DNA from: Corythoichthys intestinalis
Taxonomy: Eukaryota; Chordata; Actinopteri; Syngnathiformes; Syngnathidae
Assembly: GCF_030265065.1 (NCBI RefSeq)
Contig: NC_080401.1
Location: 19,455,001-19,519,000, forward strand
Length of the DNA: 64,000 bases
Direction of reading: 5' to 3'
The translations under genes and the position numbers were made by a program. Shown here piece after piece: positions 1-12,695 of the stretch (positions within the stretch are counted from its first letter, which is position 1; each line of letters starts with the position of its first letter). Below the pieces are notes generated by a model that saw nothing but the letters and a program-made list of their open reading frames with translations, searched no databases and was not told the DNA's origin.

Positions 1-127
1 ACTCGCCACCCTGTGGTCTGGGGTGTGAATTGCAACCTGTCAAAATGACGGATGGACTTCAGTTTTTTCCGTCACCGTTTTAAAAAACCGGTCAACGACG
101 GAAAATATTCGGTTAACGCGACCCCTG
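1..127. mobile_element. terminal fragment of a hAT-like element
   Basis: Ends in GCGACCCCTG at 127, the mirror of the CAGGGGTCGC-type start seen in vertebrate hAT ends. The body lies left of the window. Together with 128-503 it suggests stacked insertions in the last visible intron of gene A. Confidence 0.4.
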
Positions 128-503
128 GTATGGGCTTAATACAAAAAATTGTAATATTTACTTAAAGTGGAAGAATTTGACGCATTAATCTTTTAACTAG
201 CCTTTAGCACTCAAAAAAAGATGGAGAAAATTATTTGACTAGATTTAACAAAAAATATCAGATTACGACATTTTAAATTTGCAGTATGAAAGTTAGTATA
301 GGTCAATACAGATTTATTTTGCATTAATCATTTAGCCTATCAATTAATTAGGTTCATATTGGTGAGAAATGTAGCCCTGACCAGCTTTCACCAAAAATGT
401 TTGGTCTTATTAATGTCCCGTCCCCAGCAAAAAGTGTACATGCAGGCTATGCTGCTATATCGTCCCTACCAATATTAAGACCACCTACGCCCTTGCTTGT
501 AGA
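128..503 (+). mobile_element. right-end fragment of the CAAGGGCG hAT family
   Basis: Same sequence as the right third of the complete copies at 24306-25851 and 40019-41880, including the stretch GTCCCGTCCCCAGCAAAAAG and the end CTACGCCCTTG at 503. The left part is missing. Confidence 0.75.
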
Positions 504-1739
504 ACAAAGATAGACTGGCGATATTGTTTTAACACTTGCTGTTCTTTTGCCCCATACAGCGTATGGCCCCAAAAAACAGCACACTGTATTGAAAGCAACA
601 CACAAATATTAACATTGGCAACCACCACTCCAAGTCGATGTTGCTACAACAACCCAACATCCATTTCAACAGAACAGATAATTACCAGTCGCTACAAGAT
701 TATGTACACCAGGGGGGATCCAACTTCAGTCCTCGAGAGCCCCTATCCACCTTGTTTTCCATGTCTCCCTCCTCCAACACACCTGACTCAAATAATCAGG
801 GTCGTTATCAGGGTCCTGAGGAGCTTGCTGATGAGCTGATCAAATGATTCAGGATGTTAAAGGAGGAAGACATGGAAAACAAGCTGGATAAGGGCTCTCA
901 ATGACTAGAGTAGGATGCCCCTTATGTACACATTTAGCACAACTATTGATATTTGACCTAAAACAATAACACAAAAAAATACAAAAAAGCAATTTTGATG
1001 TTTTTAAAAAGTTAGTTGCTGAAACATTTCAGAAATTTGAATGAACACCATTCTTTTGGATAAAACGGCATATCTATTTCCATCGATTTCGAGTCGCTAT
1101 TGCTAAACCAATGGATGTATAAATCCAGATCAATGTATCATTACGCCCTACTAATGATACAGTTTGTTGACTGTATTGACAAATTTCTTAAAATATCTGC
1201 TTGTGCTGTGATTCTCAAAAGTGCGGTAATCATAGGAAAAATCGCTGCCTGAATACACGAAAGGAAACGACCAGAGCTCATATACACCTTTATGTGAAAT
1301 ATGGTTGCTCAAAGAATCTAAATCATAGAAAAAATAGTTTTCAAACACAGAAAATGACACTGCTTGCCAATGCAGCCATTGTGTGACGTCAATCACAGCA
1401 TGCACATACAGCACATGAACATTGATACGTTTGAAAGAAGTAAAAAAAAAAAAAAAGTGTAAACACAATTTTCTCTGTGTGGGACTCAGGCAAAGCCTCT
1501 TCACTTCCTGGCCCCATTAAAGCTTGTTTCTCCAACAGACATGCACACCACAATAGGTGTGTGACGAGTAGGCACAACAATCTAAAATACTCCCATTCTA
1601 TTGGGTAAAATGGTACTGGCATTTAAAAATGTCGGACAATGACTGTTTTGCCTGCTTCCTGAAAATACTTGATTTCATTGATGTTTTTCCTCCACTATTG
1701 CACATCATAAAAAAATACATATTTTTTTTCTTCAAATTG
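504..1739. other. intron-like sequence of gene A with one hairpin repeat
   Basis: Apart from the palindromic repeat at 703-930 and short A/T runs, I recognise nothing in this AT-rich stretch. No M3 or M4 exon of gene A is visible on the minus strand. Confidence 0.5.
703..930. mobile_element. short palindromic MITE
   Basis: Arms of about 90 bases are inverted copies of each other: the left reads CCACCTTGTTTTCCATGTCT and the right carries its complement AGACATGGAAAACAAGCTGG. The flanks read TACACCAGGGG and CCCCTTATGTA. This is a widespread teleost repeat pattern; internal coding is absent. Confidence 0.6.
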
Positions 1740-1743
1740 TTAA

Positions 1744-2536
1744 AGGGGAAGTTCAGAAGTTTTAACATATGGCTTAATCTTTGATTTTTTTTAGGGTTTA
1801 ATTAGTCGGTGGAGTTAATTTTAACAAGTTCTGTGCAGTTTGTTATTTATTTGTTAGTTGCAGGGCTCCAGAGTGGCTAAGCTAGCGCGAGTCAATGGTG
1901 CCTGCTTAGCTTAAAAAAAAAAAAAAAAAAAAAACATATGCATGCACGAGAATCACCGATGACCAATGCAAACAATAGTGTTGGCTATATTTTCAGGATA
2001 AAGTTATTAAAACTTACCATTGCATATCAATAATTGCAGTATGAACAGCAACATTTGTAATCCAGCAGCTCTGCAGGGAACAGACTGTTTAGGCAACCAG
2101 GGTGGAGTGATATCACATTGTTGTTTTTTTACCCCTGATTTTTTTTTTTTTTTTTTTTTTGTGGGAACAAAAGAGACTCCCCAGCAGACTGAGCACGAGA
2201 AGACGATGCACTCCTCTCTTTTGTGGTCGCACTACGCTTCTAAAAAAATAGTCCTGCAGAATGAAATGAATTACAGCAGTTTGGTGTGACATTGTTTTGG
2301 TTGCATGGGTATTTTGAACAATAATCTGCATTTTAAATTTATTTGACTATGTTAGATCTATTGTTTTTTTTTATTGGCATGCTAGGCAGGCACGATTGAT
2401 TCGCGCTAGCTTAGCCACCCCGGAGCCCTGCAACTAACTAATAACTGACAAACTGCACAGAATTTGTTGAAATTACTAATTAAATCCTCGCCAACTCTAA
2501 GATTAAGCCAAATGTCAAAAATTCTGAACTTCCCCT
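1744..2536. mobile_element. TTAA-flanked foldback transposon (piggyBac or Kolobok type)
   Basis: Flanked by TTAA on both sides (1740-1743 and 2537-2540). The terminal inverted repeats start AGGGGAAGTTCAGAA and are unusually long, about 165 bases (1744-1912 against 2371-2536). The centre contains a T-run at about 2140-2160 and no recognisable protein. The TTAA target fits piggyBac or Kolobok superfamilies; the terminus does not decide between them. Confidence 0.7.
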
Positions 2537-2709
2537 TTAAGTAAGATTCTTTCTGCTGGGATACACATGCTCAAAACCTTGTCTTTCGCTTCAAGATTAA
2601 GTTTACTATATTTGCATTTTAATAAAGCAGATAGTAGGTCTATACTTAAATGAGCAATGGTAAGTTTTACATTTGGAATATTCAGATTAATTTTTTTTTT
2701 TTTTATTAC

Positions 2710-5700
2710 CTATAATGGGTGTTCCATTTGCAGTACTTGGCAGCAGGTCGTTCATGATAAGCAGGAAAACAGTGTAGCCCAGGATCAGGGTCATCTTGAA
2801 GGAGGCCCGGTCCACGCTGTGGGGGGGCAGGTAAAATGAAAGGATGTCGATAAGCATGAGGAAGGAGCTCGGGATGAGCAAATTGACCACATAGAGCACT
2901 GGGCGCCGCTTTATCACCACCTTTAACGGGGAAAAGGTTGAATAAATGGGAGAATGATGCTTGAGATTTTTTTTTTCCATATGAGATGGAGGAACAGTTT
3001 CCCTCACCCAAAAAGTAATGATGTCCCATTCGTCTATCCCGAACTGCAGGATGGATGTCTCCCCTAATATGTCCACTAGTTCCCATTCTCCACTGGCTTC
3101 CAGGTAACGCTTTGAGTTACCAGACATCTCTTTGAACGTGAGTGCTGGGCTCACCCTCACGTCACGTACTGGAAATCAAACAATTTTACAGTACTGTATA
3201 TATTTGGCTAACCAACAACAACATTGCGTGTGTGTTTTATTTTTACTGGTGTGCATGTAGGAACCAAAGGTAAAAGTGCAATTCTGCACGTCGAAAGGAA
3301 AACTGAAGATCTCCAGGTTGCAGGCTGAGACGAGACGCAGCATTCTGTCCCAACGAATGTGACCTGTGTGGTTGACGTAGACATATGGACAAGCTTGGGA
3401 GACGTCATCATCCACACTGGAGGGTGGGTAGGCAGAAAAACATATAGGAACATCCATTTAGATAAAAGCAATAAACACTCATAGTACACTTCATTAGGTA
3501 CACTTGCTTAACCTAATGAAACACAAGAGACTATGTTTTGAGTATGATTAATGGAAATAGAACTTTAGAGACAGCTCCTAGACAACAAGTGCGGGTGTTA
3601 GGAAAACAAAATCTTGTAAACAGTATTATGTTATACAAATATATTACAGGAATATATTTAAACAAAGACATACAACTCATAGACGATGATATCTGGTGAC
3701 CAGAGTTTCTTAACTGGAAGAGAAATTCTGGAGACACCATCGCACTTGGAGGGATCCCAAACTAGAAACTCATGATGCCAGTACTGCAATAAAATAAGTA
3801 GAGTGGAATGATTTTTACCTTGAACACTTATTTGATAAATTTTCATTTCTGGAATGAGACATTTAAATCAATGAGACAAATATTAGATTACAGAAATGAA
3901 AAATCAGACAATATTCATAAATACTAATATAATAATATTATATTAATATTAATATAATAATATTAGTTTATATATTGAAAATAGTCATACTATTTTCTTT
4001 TATTCATTGTATTGTGGTGTAGTACATACAGTGGTATGAAAAAGTATCTCAACCTTTTGGAATTTCTCACATTTCTGCATCTTTGTCAAAATCACACAGA
4101 TGTAAAAACAGTGGCTGCTTTAACTAAAACCACCCAAACACTTAAAGGTTTTCATATTTTAATGAGGATAGCATGCAAACAATGACAGAAGGGGGGAAAT
4201 TAAGTAAGTGAACCCTCTGCCTAAGGACTTAAAGAGCAATTGAAACCTATTTTTACCAATTTTTACCAAACAATTCATATCACATATTTTTGTTCATCAA
4301 TCAACAGAGAAGTTGTCTACAAATGGAAAGAGTTTGGCACTGTTGCTTCTCTCTCAAGGAGTGGCCGTCCACCGAAGATGACGTCAAGAGTTCAGCGCAG
4401 AATACTCAGGGAGGTAAAAAGAACCCTAGAGTGTCTGCTAAAGACTTACAGAAACCACAGGCACAGTCCAATATCTCTGTGCACACATCAAAATAAGTAA
4501 AACTATGGCCAAGAATGGTGATCATGGGAGGAACCCACAGAAGAAGCCACTGCTAACTAAAAAAAACATTGTTGCTTGTTTAATGTTCGCAAAAAGGTAC
4601 TTGAACACTCCCCAGAAGTTTTGGCAAAATATTTTGTGGACTGATGAAACCAAAGTTTAATTTTTTAGGAGTAACACACAACGTCATGTGTGGAGGAAAA
4701 ATGGAACAACTCACCAATATCAACACTTCATTCCCACCGTGAAGCATGGTGGAGGGAGTATCATGATTTGGGGCTCTTTTGCTGCCTCAGGGCCTGGACA
4801 ACTTGCAGTCATTAATGGAAGAATGAATTCAAACATTTATCAGGATGTTTTGCAGGAAAACCTGAGGCCGTCTGTCAGACAGTTGAAGCTAATAAGAGGA
4901 TGGATGCTGCAACAAGCTAATGATCCAAAACACAGAATCAAATCAACTTCAGAATAGTTTCAGAACAAAAAAAAATACACATTCTGGAGTGGCCAAGTCA
5001 GAGTCCAGACTTAAACCCCATTTAGATGCTGTGGGAGATGCATGACCTAAAGATAGTGATTCATGCCAGACATCACAGGAACCTGACTGAACTACAGCAG
5101 TTTTGTAGAGAAGAATGGGCAAAGCTATAGGAAGTGTCTGGTTGACGTTATTGCTGTCAAAGGGGGGGAGGGCACAAAATATTAAATGTGATGGTTCACT
5201 TACTTACTTTCCCCCCTTGTCTCATTGTTTGCTTTCTATCCTAATTAAAATATGAAAACCTATAAATGTTTGGGTGGTTTTAGTTATAGCAGGCACAGTT
5301 TTTTTTTTTCATCTGTGTTATTTTGACAAAGATCAGATCACATTTGATGGTGATTTTATGCAGAAATGTGAGAAATTCCAAAAGCTTCAGATACTTTTTC
5401 ATACCACTGTATCAGCATACAAGATATTATGTGAATATGAACAAATCTGTAGAATTTAAAACAAAAAAAATATATTTTTAAAATTACCGTTTGGTAAAAT
5501 GAGAATGCAACGTACCAATCTAAGCCACAGGAATGTTGTCAGTATCTGTGTCTTCTCATTCTTAACAACATTAGAGACAGAAAAAGGAAACACTTAACCA
5601 AGAATAAATGTTAGATGCTGATTAAAATAATAAAATCATCATCATTATTATTAATTAGAGAATATTTCAAACAGTACTGAATAAATTCTTTTAGGGTCTA

Positions 5701-6931
5701 CAAACACAGACAGATAGACACAGGAATACGCTCTATGTGTGAACTCACCACCCCGAGTACAGCATAAAGTGTGAAGGAGATGTTAGTAACTGTGGGGTTG
5801 CTGAGGTTGACCACTGGCCGGAACGCTTGTAGGTCAAAAACAGCCTGCATGGACTCGTGGGATGGACCGCTTTCTCCTTCTTTGCACGACAGTTTGGTGT
5901 AACACTGTGATGCTCAAACCAGAAAAAAGAAGAGGCAAACCAGTGAAGAGGAAAAACGGGATCAACACTATAAAAGTTTAACTAGACAAACGTTAAAAAT
6001 TAATATGTAGTAAATGCAACATGGGTCAACATTTAACAAGTCATCATGGGCAAAATAAGATGAACACTTTGAACACGCTGCTATTTTGCAAGTTCTCCCA
6101 CTTAGAAATCATGGCTGAGTCTGAAATTTTCCTCTTAGGTGCATGTCTGTGAGAGAGATAATCTAAAAAGAAAAATCAGGAATCACAATGCATGATTTTA
6201 TAAAAATGTATTTGTGTGATATGGCCACAAATAAGTATTTGAACACCTGTCTTTCAGCTACAATTCTGACCCTGACCACCTCCACTCTGTGTATTATCCT
6301 GAATCAGATGCACTAATTTGAGGTCGATAGCAGTTTAAAGACACCTGTCCACCCCATACAATCAGTAAGACTCAAACTTGTAACATGGCCAAGACCAAAG
6401 AGCTGTCCAAAGACACCACAGACAAAGTTGTTCACCTCCATAAGGTTGCGAAGGGCTACTTCATTTTTTACGGTGCTTTAAAGACACCACATAATTGAAC
6501 AGGTCGGCGTGAAGATAGAATGGCAAGCTTGCGTCAGATTGGTATAATGGAGTCATGTGATTATTGTTGCGACGTCTCAGTGGTGAAGTCGGTAGAGCTA
6601 CTCTAGGCATCGCTGGCTAAAACAAATAATAAATCTACTATGTAGAATAAAGAGAAAAAATGTAACGACGAAATGTAGCCCAAAGTAGCGGTGTACGAGT
6701 AGTATTTTTTTCTTCACAAATCTACTCAAGTAAAAGTAAAAAGTATAGCTCAGTAAAACTACTCTTAGAAGTAAATTTTTCTCAAAAAGTTACACAAGTA
6801 AATGTAACGGAGTACATGTAACGCGTTACTACACACCTCTGCACATCTCTATATAAAAGAAAAGAATTCAAACTGTTATTACCTGTAATCAACAGTAGAG
6901 TTGAAATGAGATTGATTTTCCGATGCCACAT
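2710..6931 (-). CDS. 5-HT3-receptor-like Cys-loop channel, gene A (3' exons outside window)
   Basis: Seven coding exons on the minus strand: 6931-6883 (ATG and signal peptide [16 protein letters not shown]), 5912-5749, 5560-5516, 3783-3674, 3416-3247, 3168-3008, 2920-2710. All have AG/GT borders, and every phase joins (910 nt). The extracellular domain shows the loop D motif LWLRLYW, loop [11 protein letters not shown], and a Cys-loop of C-13 residues-C ([15 protein letters not shown]). M1 and M2 follow in the last exon, with M2 starting [14 protein letters not shown]: acidic -1' residue, Leu 9', Asp 20'. This is a plasma-membrane cation-channel subunit by family. The M3, M3-M4 loop and M4 exons were not found in 1-2709, so they should lie left of the window. 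The ATG is preceded by an in-frame stop 15 codons upstream, which supports this start. Compared with human 5-HT3A, loop-B Trp is Tyr (GSYMH). The ligand is unknown. The family call is sure, the orthologue is not. Confidence 0.9.
4029..5409 (+). mobile_element. Tc1-like transposon, degraded transposase
   Basis: TA on both sides. The termini CAGTGGTATGAAAAAGTATC and its inverted form match. Plus-strand remnants: a DNA-binding part with [18 protein letters not shown] near 4310-4420, then [26 protein letters not shown] and SQSPDLNPI-like pieces up to about 5140. Several frame breaks make it inactive. It lies in gene A intron 3, opposite to the gene. Confidence 0.88.
6048..6464 (+). mobile_element. 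truncated Tc1-like left end
   Basis: Matches the first 400 bases of the Tc1 copy at 17510-19049 (ACACCTGTC and NNACATGG-TCAAGACC-type leader with the start of transposase). It is cut off where a hAT fragment begins. Located in gene A intron 1. Confidence 0.75.
6465..6841 (-). mobile_element. fragment of the CAGAGGTGG hAT MITE
   Basis: Inverted relative of 11481-13438 and 57097-57948, keeping one true end (CACCTCTG at 6841) only 41 bases from the splice donor of gene A exon 1. The other end is fused to the Tc1 fragment at 6464, so one insertion broke the other or both were joined by deletion. Confidence 0.7.
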
Positions 6932-7050
6932 GTTGGACTTCTGCTTCCTCAAATAGAATTAGAATGTAAGTAACACTATTCAAAGAAGTTCCTAGCTCAA
7001 GGCTTATTTGACTTCTTTCAACAGTGACGACCAGTGATCAGGTGCACACA

Positions 7051-7058
7051 CTTTTATA
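7051..7058 (-). promoter_or_regulatory. TATA box candidate of receptor gene A
   Basis: TATAAAAG reads on the minus strand here, about 120 bases upstream of the gene A start codon at 6931. A transcription start 25-30 bases downstream would give a 5' UTR of about 90 nt. Inferred from sequence and spacing only. Confidence 0.45.
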
Positions 7059-7824
7059 ATTGCAGTCTCATCACATTGTATGACTGCAAAAATCCCTGGA
7101 GATTACTGCTCCTCATTAAAGACATCATAATGTCCAATTGCCAAATTTTACCATTGCATAATCCTTACTCGAGGCAAATGTGATCCCCCAAAAAACAATA
7201 TTACTACATTATGCTTATACATTGTTACATTATACTTTCTGCTAGCAGAAAACAAAACAAATCTAATGGTTTTATTAACCGGATTTAGAATTGTGCACAG
7301 ACACAGAGTAATAACCAATGTTTTTTTTTTTACCCCCAAAAAATTAAGCAGCAATTGCAAACTATTTGAATAGATTAATGGACTCATTTTAGGTTTAAAA
7401 CATAATTTTTGGCTTTCACAAAGCAGTTGTCAGGGAAATGTATATTCTTTCCAAACAACAAACCACACCTTGAACTTGTTGTTCAACACCTCCAGTAACC
7501 ATTCGTACATTTTATTTTTTTAACACCCTCACCTTAGGGACTTGTAGGCTGTTAAACTACACTCTTGCACGTTTGTATGTTATTGAACTGAGCTCCTTTT
7601 CTTCTAATAAATACTATGATAAAATAAAAAAATAAAATAAATAAAATAAAAAAAAAAAGAGCTACAATCTTGCTCCATATTGTGTTGACGTCTGCCCTAT
7701 TTGAACAGCAAATAAAATGTCAACTGAATTCATGTGTGGAGTCTTAAGTTACCACATTCAGTTTTCTAAATGCGTAAGTTGTATTTTACAGAGAAGGCTT
7801 TCTTAGTCCTTTTATTTTCAAGAC
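7059..7824. other. AT-rich spacer upstream of gene A
   Basis: Proximal upstream region of gene A. Only A-rich simple sequence at about 7619-7660 stands out. No exon or transposon end was recognised. Confidence 0.4.
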
Positions 7825-9497
7825 TAAGGATGGGAATTGATACGATTTTTACGATTCCGATTTCATTATCGATATTGCTTAACGATTCGATTCTTTATCG
7901 ATTCTCTTATCGATTCTAATTTCGGGAAAAAGAAGAACAAACATTTTGATATGCATCAAGTTTGTTTAATCAGAAGTCACAACCTTACAAACTCACAACG
8001 AGGTCAAAAGAGGCCCAAAGCCTCAATGTTAACTGTCGCAATAAGTGGCAAATGCACAAGAATGTGTAACATTTTACTGAAACATTTTTCTAATAGAAAT
8101 ACAAAATATTGGTATATTTTGGCATATAGGTCATTGTTCTGCCTTTGGCAATGTCCCCAAACTTTTTCCTGTGAGGGCCAAATAACTTTTCCTTTCTCTG
8201 AAGAGAGGCCGGGGTCAGTTTGTAACAGAAAAAGTGTGACGATTGCAGGAGTGCGAAATGTAAAAAAATTATGTTTTTTCCAGAAAGTCACAATCAAATA
8301 ACCCTCTGTGGATTCTTCATGGAACAAAAGTAAAGAAAATAAAAAATAATAATATAATATAATAATAATAAATGATAATAGCACTAGTAATTAAATAGAT
8401 AATAACCAGATAACCCTCTCTGAGTTATTCACTGAAAAAGGCCAGGAAATAAATAACACTACTGAGGGAGAAAAAAACAAAAAAAAATTCAAAATGCTCT
8501 CTGGAATTGTTCAGGGGGCCGGACCAAATATGGAGCCGCGGGCCGTAGTTTGGGGACCCCTGTTTTTATTTACCAGTATATTGAAATGCATGCCTTTTAG
8601 TTTTTATGGCGCTTTCACGCTCAAGTGGTGGCGCCCTTGCGCTTCCTCACACGAAGAAGAGTGCGAAGAAGAAGAAATGCCGCATCCAAGCCAGTGAGCG
8701 AGTTAGTGAGAAAGGGAAACACTGCCACGAGCCTATGTTCTTTGTTAATGTTTGTAAAATATCCACAGAGCCAACGCCTGTATGTATCATCTTCTGTGTT
8801 GTTGTTGTGCGTTTCCACTCGCGATCGGACACTTAAATCCAGTTGTGTAGTGGTTTAAACGATGTGCTAATGCTAGCGAACGCATGCTAACTGTTTGTTA
8901 TGACTGTGTTAGCAGCTAATCATCGCTGATTTACGTTGATGCGAACCTGTTTGTTATTGGGGACGAAATTGATTTGTTTCATTTCTATTTTTAGTTTCAA
9001 GTGATGGTTGAATAAAGTCAGCAAATTATACCAACGTCTTCTGCATCGTCATTTGGGAGTTTAGCTAGCTGTATAGCCAGGACTGAGCCTTAGCGTCTCG
9101 GTGAGGACAGAGCAGTCTATTCCCTCCCGATGCAGTTATTTCCATCTCGCAATGACTGCAAGTCGCTTTGTTGTAATTTTTCCTCGTGAAGTGAAGACAC
9201 ACTTTCGAGCGTTCGAACCTACGTCATTGTTATGTTTACGGCGGCAACGCTCGTGCTAAACTATCGTAACCTTTCATTTTCACCCTTTTTCCTGGTGAAG
9301 TGTAGCCAAACTTTGGAGTGAGTGGTTCTTGGCGCCATGCTAGTTTAATGCGTCTGGACAACAAGACACGTCATGACGCAATATGCGTCTTTAGGGATCG
9401 TTAAAGGGATCGTTAAGGCTTTTTCATTGTGATGTCGAGGCCTCGAAACACTCGGAACCGGTTCTGAATTGGAATCGGATTTCGATTCCCATCCCTA
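7825..9497. mobile_element. hAT-type element with 8-bp target duplication TTCAAGAC
   Basis: TTCAAGAC stands at 7817-7824 and again at 9498-9505. The termini are TAAGGATGGGAATTGAT and its near inverse ATTCCCATCCCTA. A smaller nested repeat occupies about 8148-8563, with GTCCCCAAACT at one side and AGTTTGGGGAC at the other. No transposase reading was recognised, so it is probably non-autonomous. Confidence 0.8.
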
Positions 9498-9873
9498 TTC
9501 AAGACCATACCTTAACATTACCGAAACACATACTGTATAAGAAAATGTAATCTGACAAAAAAAAAAAGGTTGAACTTTTTTAGTTAAAAAAAAAAAAAAA
9601 ATATATATATCCATGATTCTGAAAGTTATGTTTGGCACAAAGCCAATTCCCAAAAGAACACTACACTTACAGAGAAGCATGATGGTGGCATGGGAATAAC
9701 AATACCAGTTGATGTTAATGCAAAACATTCAGGTTTCTGCTAGAAAGAAAAAAGGTCTACTACAATAGCTGCATTTTCTATAAGGTTAATCAGAGGAAAT
9801 TTAAATGACAGCAGATGATTGCTGACTCCTATTTAACATGCTCGGATGTGATTGCACACATCTTGGTTACAAG

Positions 9874-11164
9874 CAGGGGTGAAAGTGGCTAGAATTTCTT
9901 GCCGGAACTCCCTGACGTGAAGGATGCCACGGAGCCAGAAATTTTAATTATTTTTTTATTTATGTATTATGTATTTTCATTTGTGTGTGTGTGTGTGTGT
10001 GTGGGGGGGGGGGGGGGTCAAACATCCTAAGTCTACTGAAAGAAGAAAACTTTTTTGGCACAGTTATTTCTAGAACACATACAAAAACATACAAAATTGT
10101 ATTTTTTCAATGATTTGCAAAATAATAGTTAACAAAAACAGCAATAACCACAACCTCCACTCCTAATTTTTATTTTCCCTCATTTCCTCACATACTGAAT
10201 GCCAAATCTCAATTTTAACTACTTAAGAACATAGGATGTATATTAAAATTGAAGTTAATGTAAACATTTACTTCTGCCTTCTTTTTTAATAATAAAGATA
10301 TAAGTAACATACATTCAGAAAAATAAGTACAAATGACTTAAATTATGCAGAGTGAAATGGAATATATTTTGAAGATCGTGCAAACATTGACTTTTTTAAA
10401 ATCATAAGGATATGAATAAGAAGCCTAACATAAATGAACAAATATAAGTCCAAAGTGCACAGTGACACTGAGATGTTCTAAACCTCCCCATTAGAGCAAA
10501 TAAAACTAAATATGATAAATAAGCCTCCTCAACTCTTTCCTTGCTCTTAAAGATTTAATCCATTTTCAGTTGCATTGCCCTTTTTTTGTCGCATCAATTC
10601 AACAAACTTTAATTTTTTTTTTTTTTTTTTTTAATGCTGTTCCAGAAAAAATGCACATTTGAACCAACCAGAGCTAACTATCTCTGCTGATCACATGTCA
10701 GTATGTCAGCCAATCGAACGGATAAATGAGTCCAGGTGTTTTGCTTTGCATTCGCACATTGACATGACTCATCATCGTCAGACTCAGATAACTGCAGCAG
10801 ATGGGGAAACCACCATACTGTCCGTGGAATAAAATAAATAATAAATATTGGTGGATTACGCTACGCAAGCACTTTATTATGCTTGTTGTTAACACTTGTG
10901 TATTATGCTTGTTGTTAACACTTGTGTATGTAAATCTGATGTTGGTAGATTGTTTTCTTCTTGGAGATGAAATGCATGTGAGGCAGCTAAGTTTAGTTTT
11001 TTTTTTTTTTTTTTTTTTTGACATTTGCCGTCATATTTTTGGAATCAAAGCACCACGTACCGGAACAGCATTCCGGCCCTGAATCTTATTCTGGAACTGT
11101 ATCCCGGCCCTGAATCTTATACAGGAACTGCGTTACTGACCGTTCTGGCCCACTCTCACCTCTG
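9874..11164. mobile_element. hAT MITE, CAGGGGTGAAAG family, copy 1
   Basis: Termini CAGGGGTGAAAGTGG and CTCTCACCTCTG. Target duplications GTTACAAG (9866-9873) and GTTATAAG (11165-11172) differ by one base. It includes a GT run followed by a G run at about 9983-10018. Same family as 60240-61427. No intact ORF. Confidence 0.88.
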
Positions 11165-12284
11165 GTTATAAGTGGGTCTTCACACTTGTGAAACCACATT
11201 ATAATGCTTGATTTCAACCCCCACCTCCATTTTTTTTCTTAAATTTTTTTTTTTTAATAATGTTGGACAGTGCTCACATGAAAACTTAAATTTTTACCGT
11301 ACTGTGTAGACTGCACTATAGTTCAAGTAACCTTTCTTGGTCCAACACGACTTCTTTCCTGCTTTGTCCATCACCTCACATTAGTCCCGCGTAGCATGCG
11401 GCAGACTCAGGTTAATTGATAATTAATTTGAATGTTGATTTTAAACCATTCATGCCCTCATTTAATGCATTTGCTGCCACCAGAGGTGGCTAGCAACATG
11501 TTACATTTATTTCGTTACAATTACTTGAGAAGCTTTTTGATAAAAATGTACTTCTAAGAGTAGTTTTACTAGGCCATACTTTTTACTTTTACTTGAGTAG
11601 ATTTAGGAAGAAGAAATGCTACTGTTACTCCGCTACTTTGGGCTACACTAGTCGTTACATTTTTCCTCTTTGTGCTACAAAGAATTAGAATTTACTTTTT
11701 TTTTTTGCCAGATATGCCAACAGTGGCTCTACTAGTTTCACCAATGAAACATCGCAACAATAATCACGATTCCATTCTACCAATCAGGCTCAAGCTTGCC
11801 GTCTACGATAACGCCGACCTGTTTAATCACGTTGCGTCTTTAAAGCACCAAAAAAAAAAAAAAAAAAAAAATTAAGTATTTGACATAGAGCGCTGCCGTA
11901 AACATGACTCAAAAGCACGGATTTTAACCTCTGTCCCAGTTATTATTTGGCACCGATTGACCATGGAAAAACGAAGATATGATCAATTTAATTTCATAAT
12001 AAAAAATGTTTTCTCCAAAAGAAGACATTCATGCTTTTTGGATGAATGATGCTTCATTTTTTTTTTAGATTTTTTCCTCTCGTCGGAATTCAATGATTTT
12101 TAAAATTTGTATTAATTGGCTTAATGTGGTTATGTAATAGACCCTACCCACGTGACGTCACAACTCCGGCCTCCTGACTGGTGCCGCCCAATTGTCCGTC
12201 AACACATCGTGTTTACCTGTTACGGCTACGTACATTCCTCCTATTTATGGCGTGTTTTTCTGCTCGTTAACATTAATAATCAAA

Positions 12285-12462
12285 ATGGTGAAGGCGTGTG
12301 TGGCGGTCGGTTGCAATAACAGAGAAGATAGACGGAGAGACTTGAAGTTCTACCGGATTCCGAGAGATCCGGAGAAGAGAGCGAGATGGGCTGCTGCAAT
12401 TCGACGAGAAAACTGGGCTCCAAACGATTACCACAGATTATGTAGTAGTCATTTTATATCTG
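12285..12462 (+). pseudogene. THAP-domain first exon of the ISL2EU-like element
   Basis: Starts MVKACVAVGCNNRED and runs to a splice donor (TCTG|GTAAGA). It has the C2CH zinc signature of THAP DNA-binding domains: Cys-x4-Cys near the N-terminus, a Trp in the middle (RARWAAA), and CSSHF at the end. The rest of the protein is absent, so this is a transposase N-terminus left in a deleted element rather than a host gene. The frame is open over its whole length. Confidence 0.8.
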
Positions 12463-12695
12463 GTAAGATGCATTTAATATATATTTAGAGGGTTTTGGGC
12501 TGACAACCACAATAAAGATCATTGCTAGGCTAATCGCCGACAACATACACGTATGTATGTAGTGAGAGTGCTATCGCTAAACCATATAAACATTAAAAGC
12601 CCTAGCTCCATTGACAAATGACATGAAATACATTAGACTTGACAGTGGATATTAGCAAGAACAAAAGATTTAGAACTGAAAATTTCGTAACTCAC

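Noticed and set aside
1151-1622. Minus-strand open frames with Phe-rich runs
   Set aside because: Driven by A/T runs; no domain, no splice logic with gene A, and not an M3 or M4 exon.
2687-3160. Long minus-strand open frame spanning two receptor exons
   Set aside because: It reads through the intron between 3008 and 2920. The exons join correctly only by splicing, so it is not a single-exon gene.
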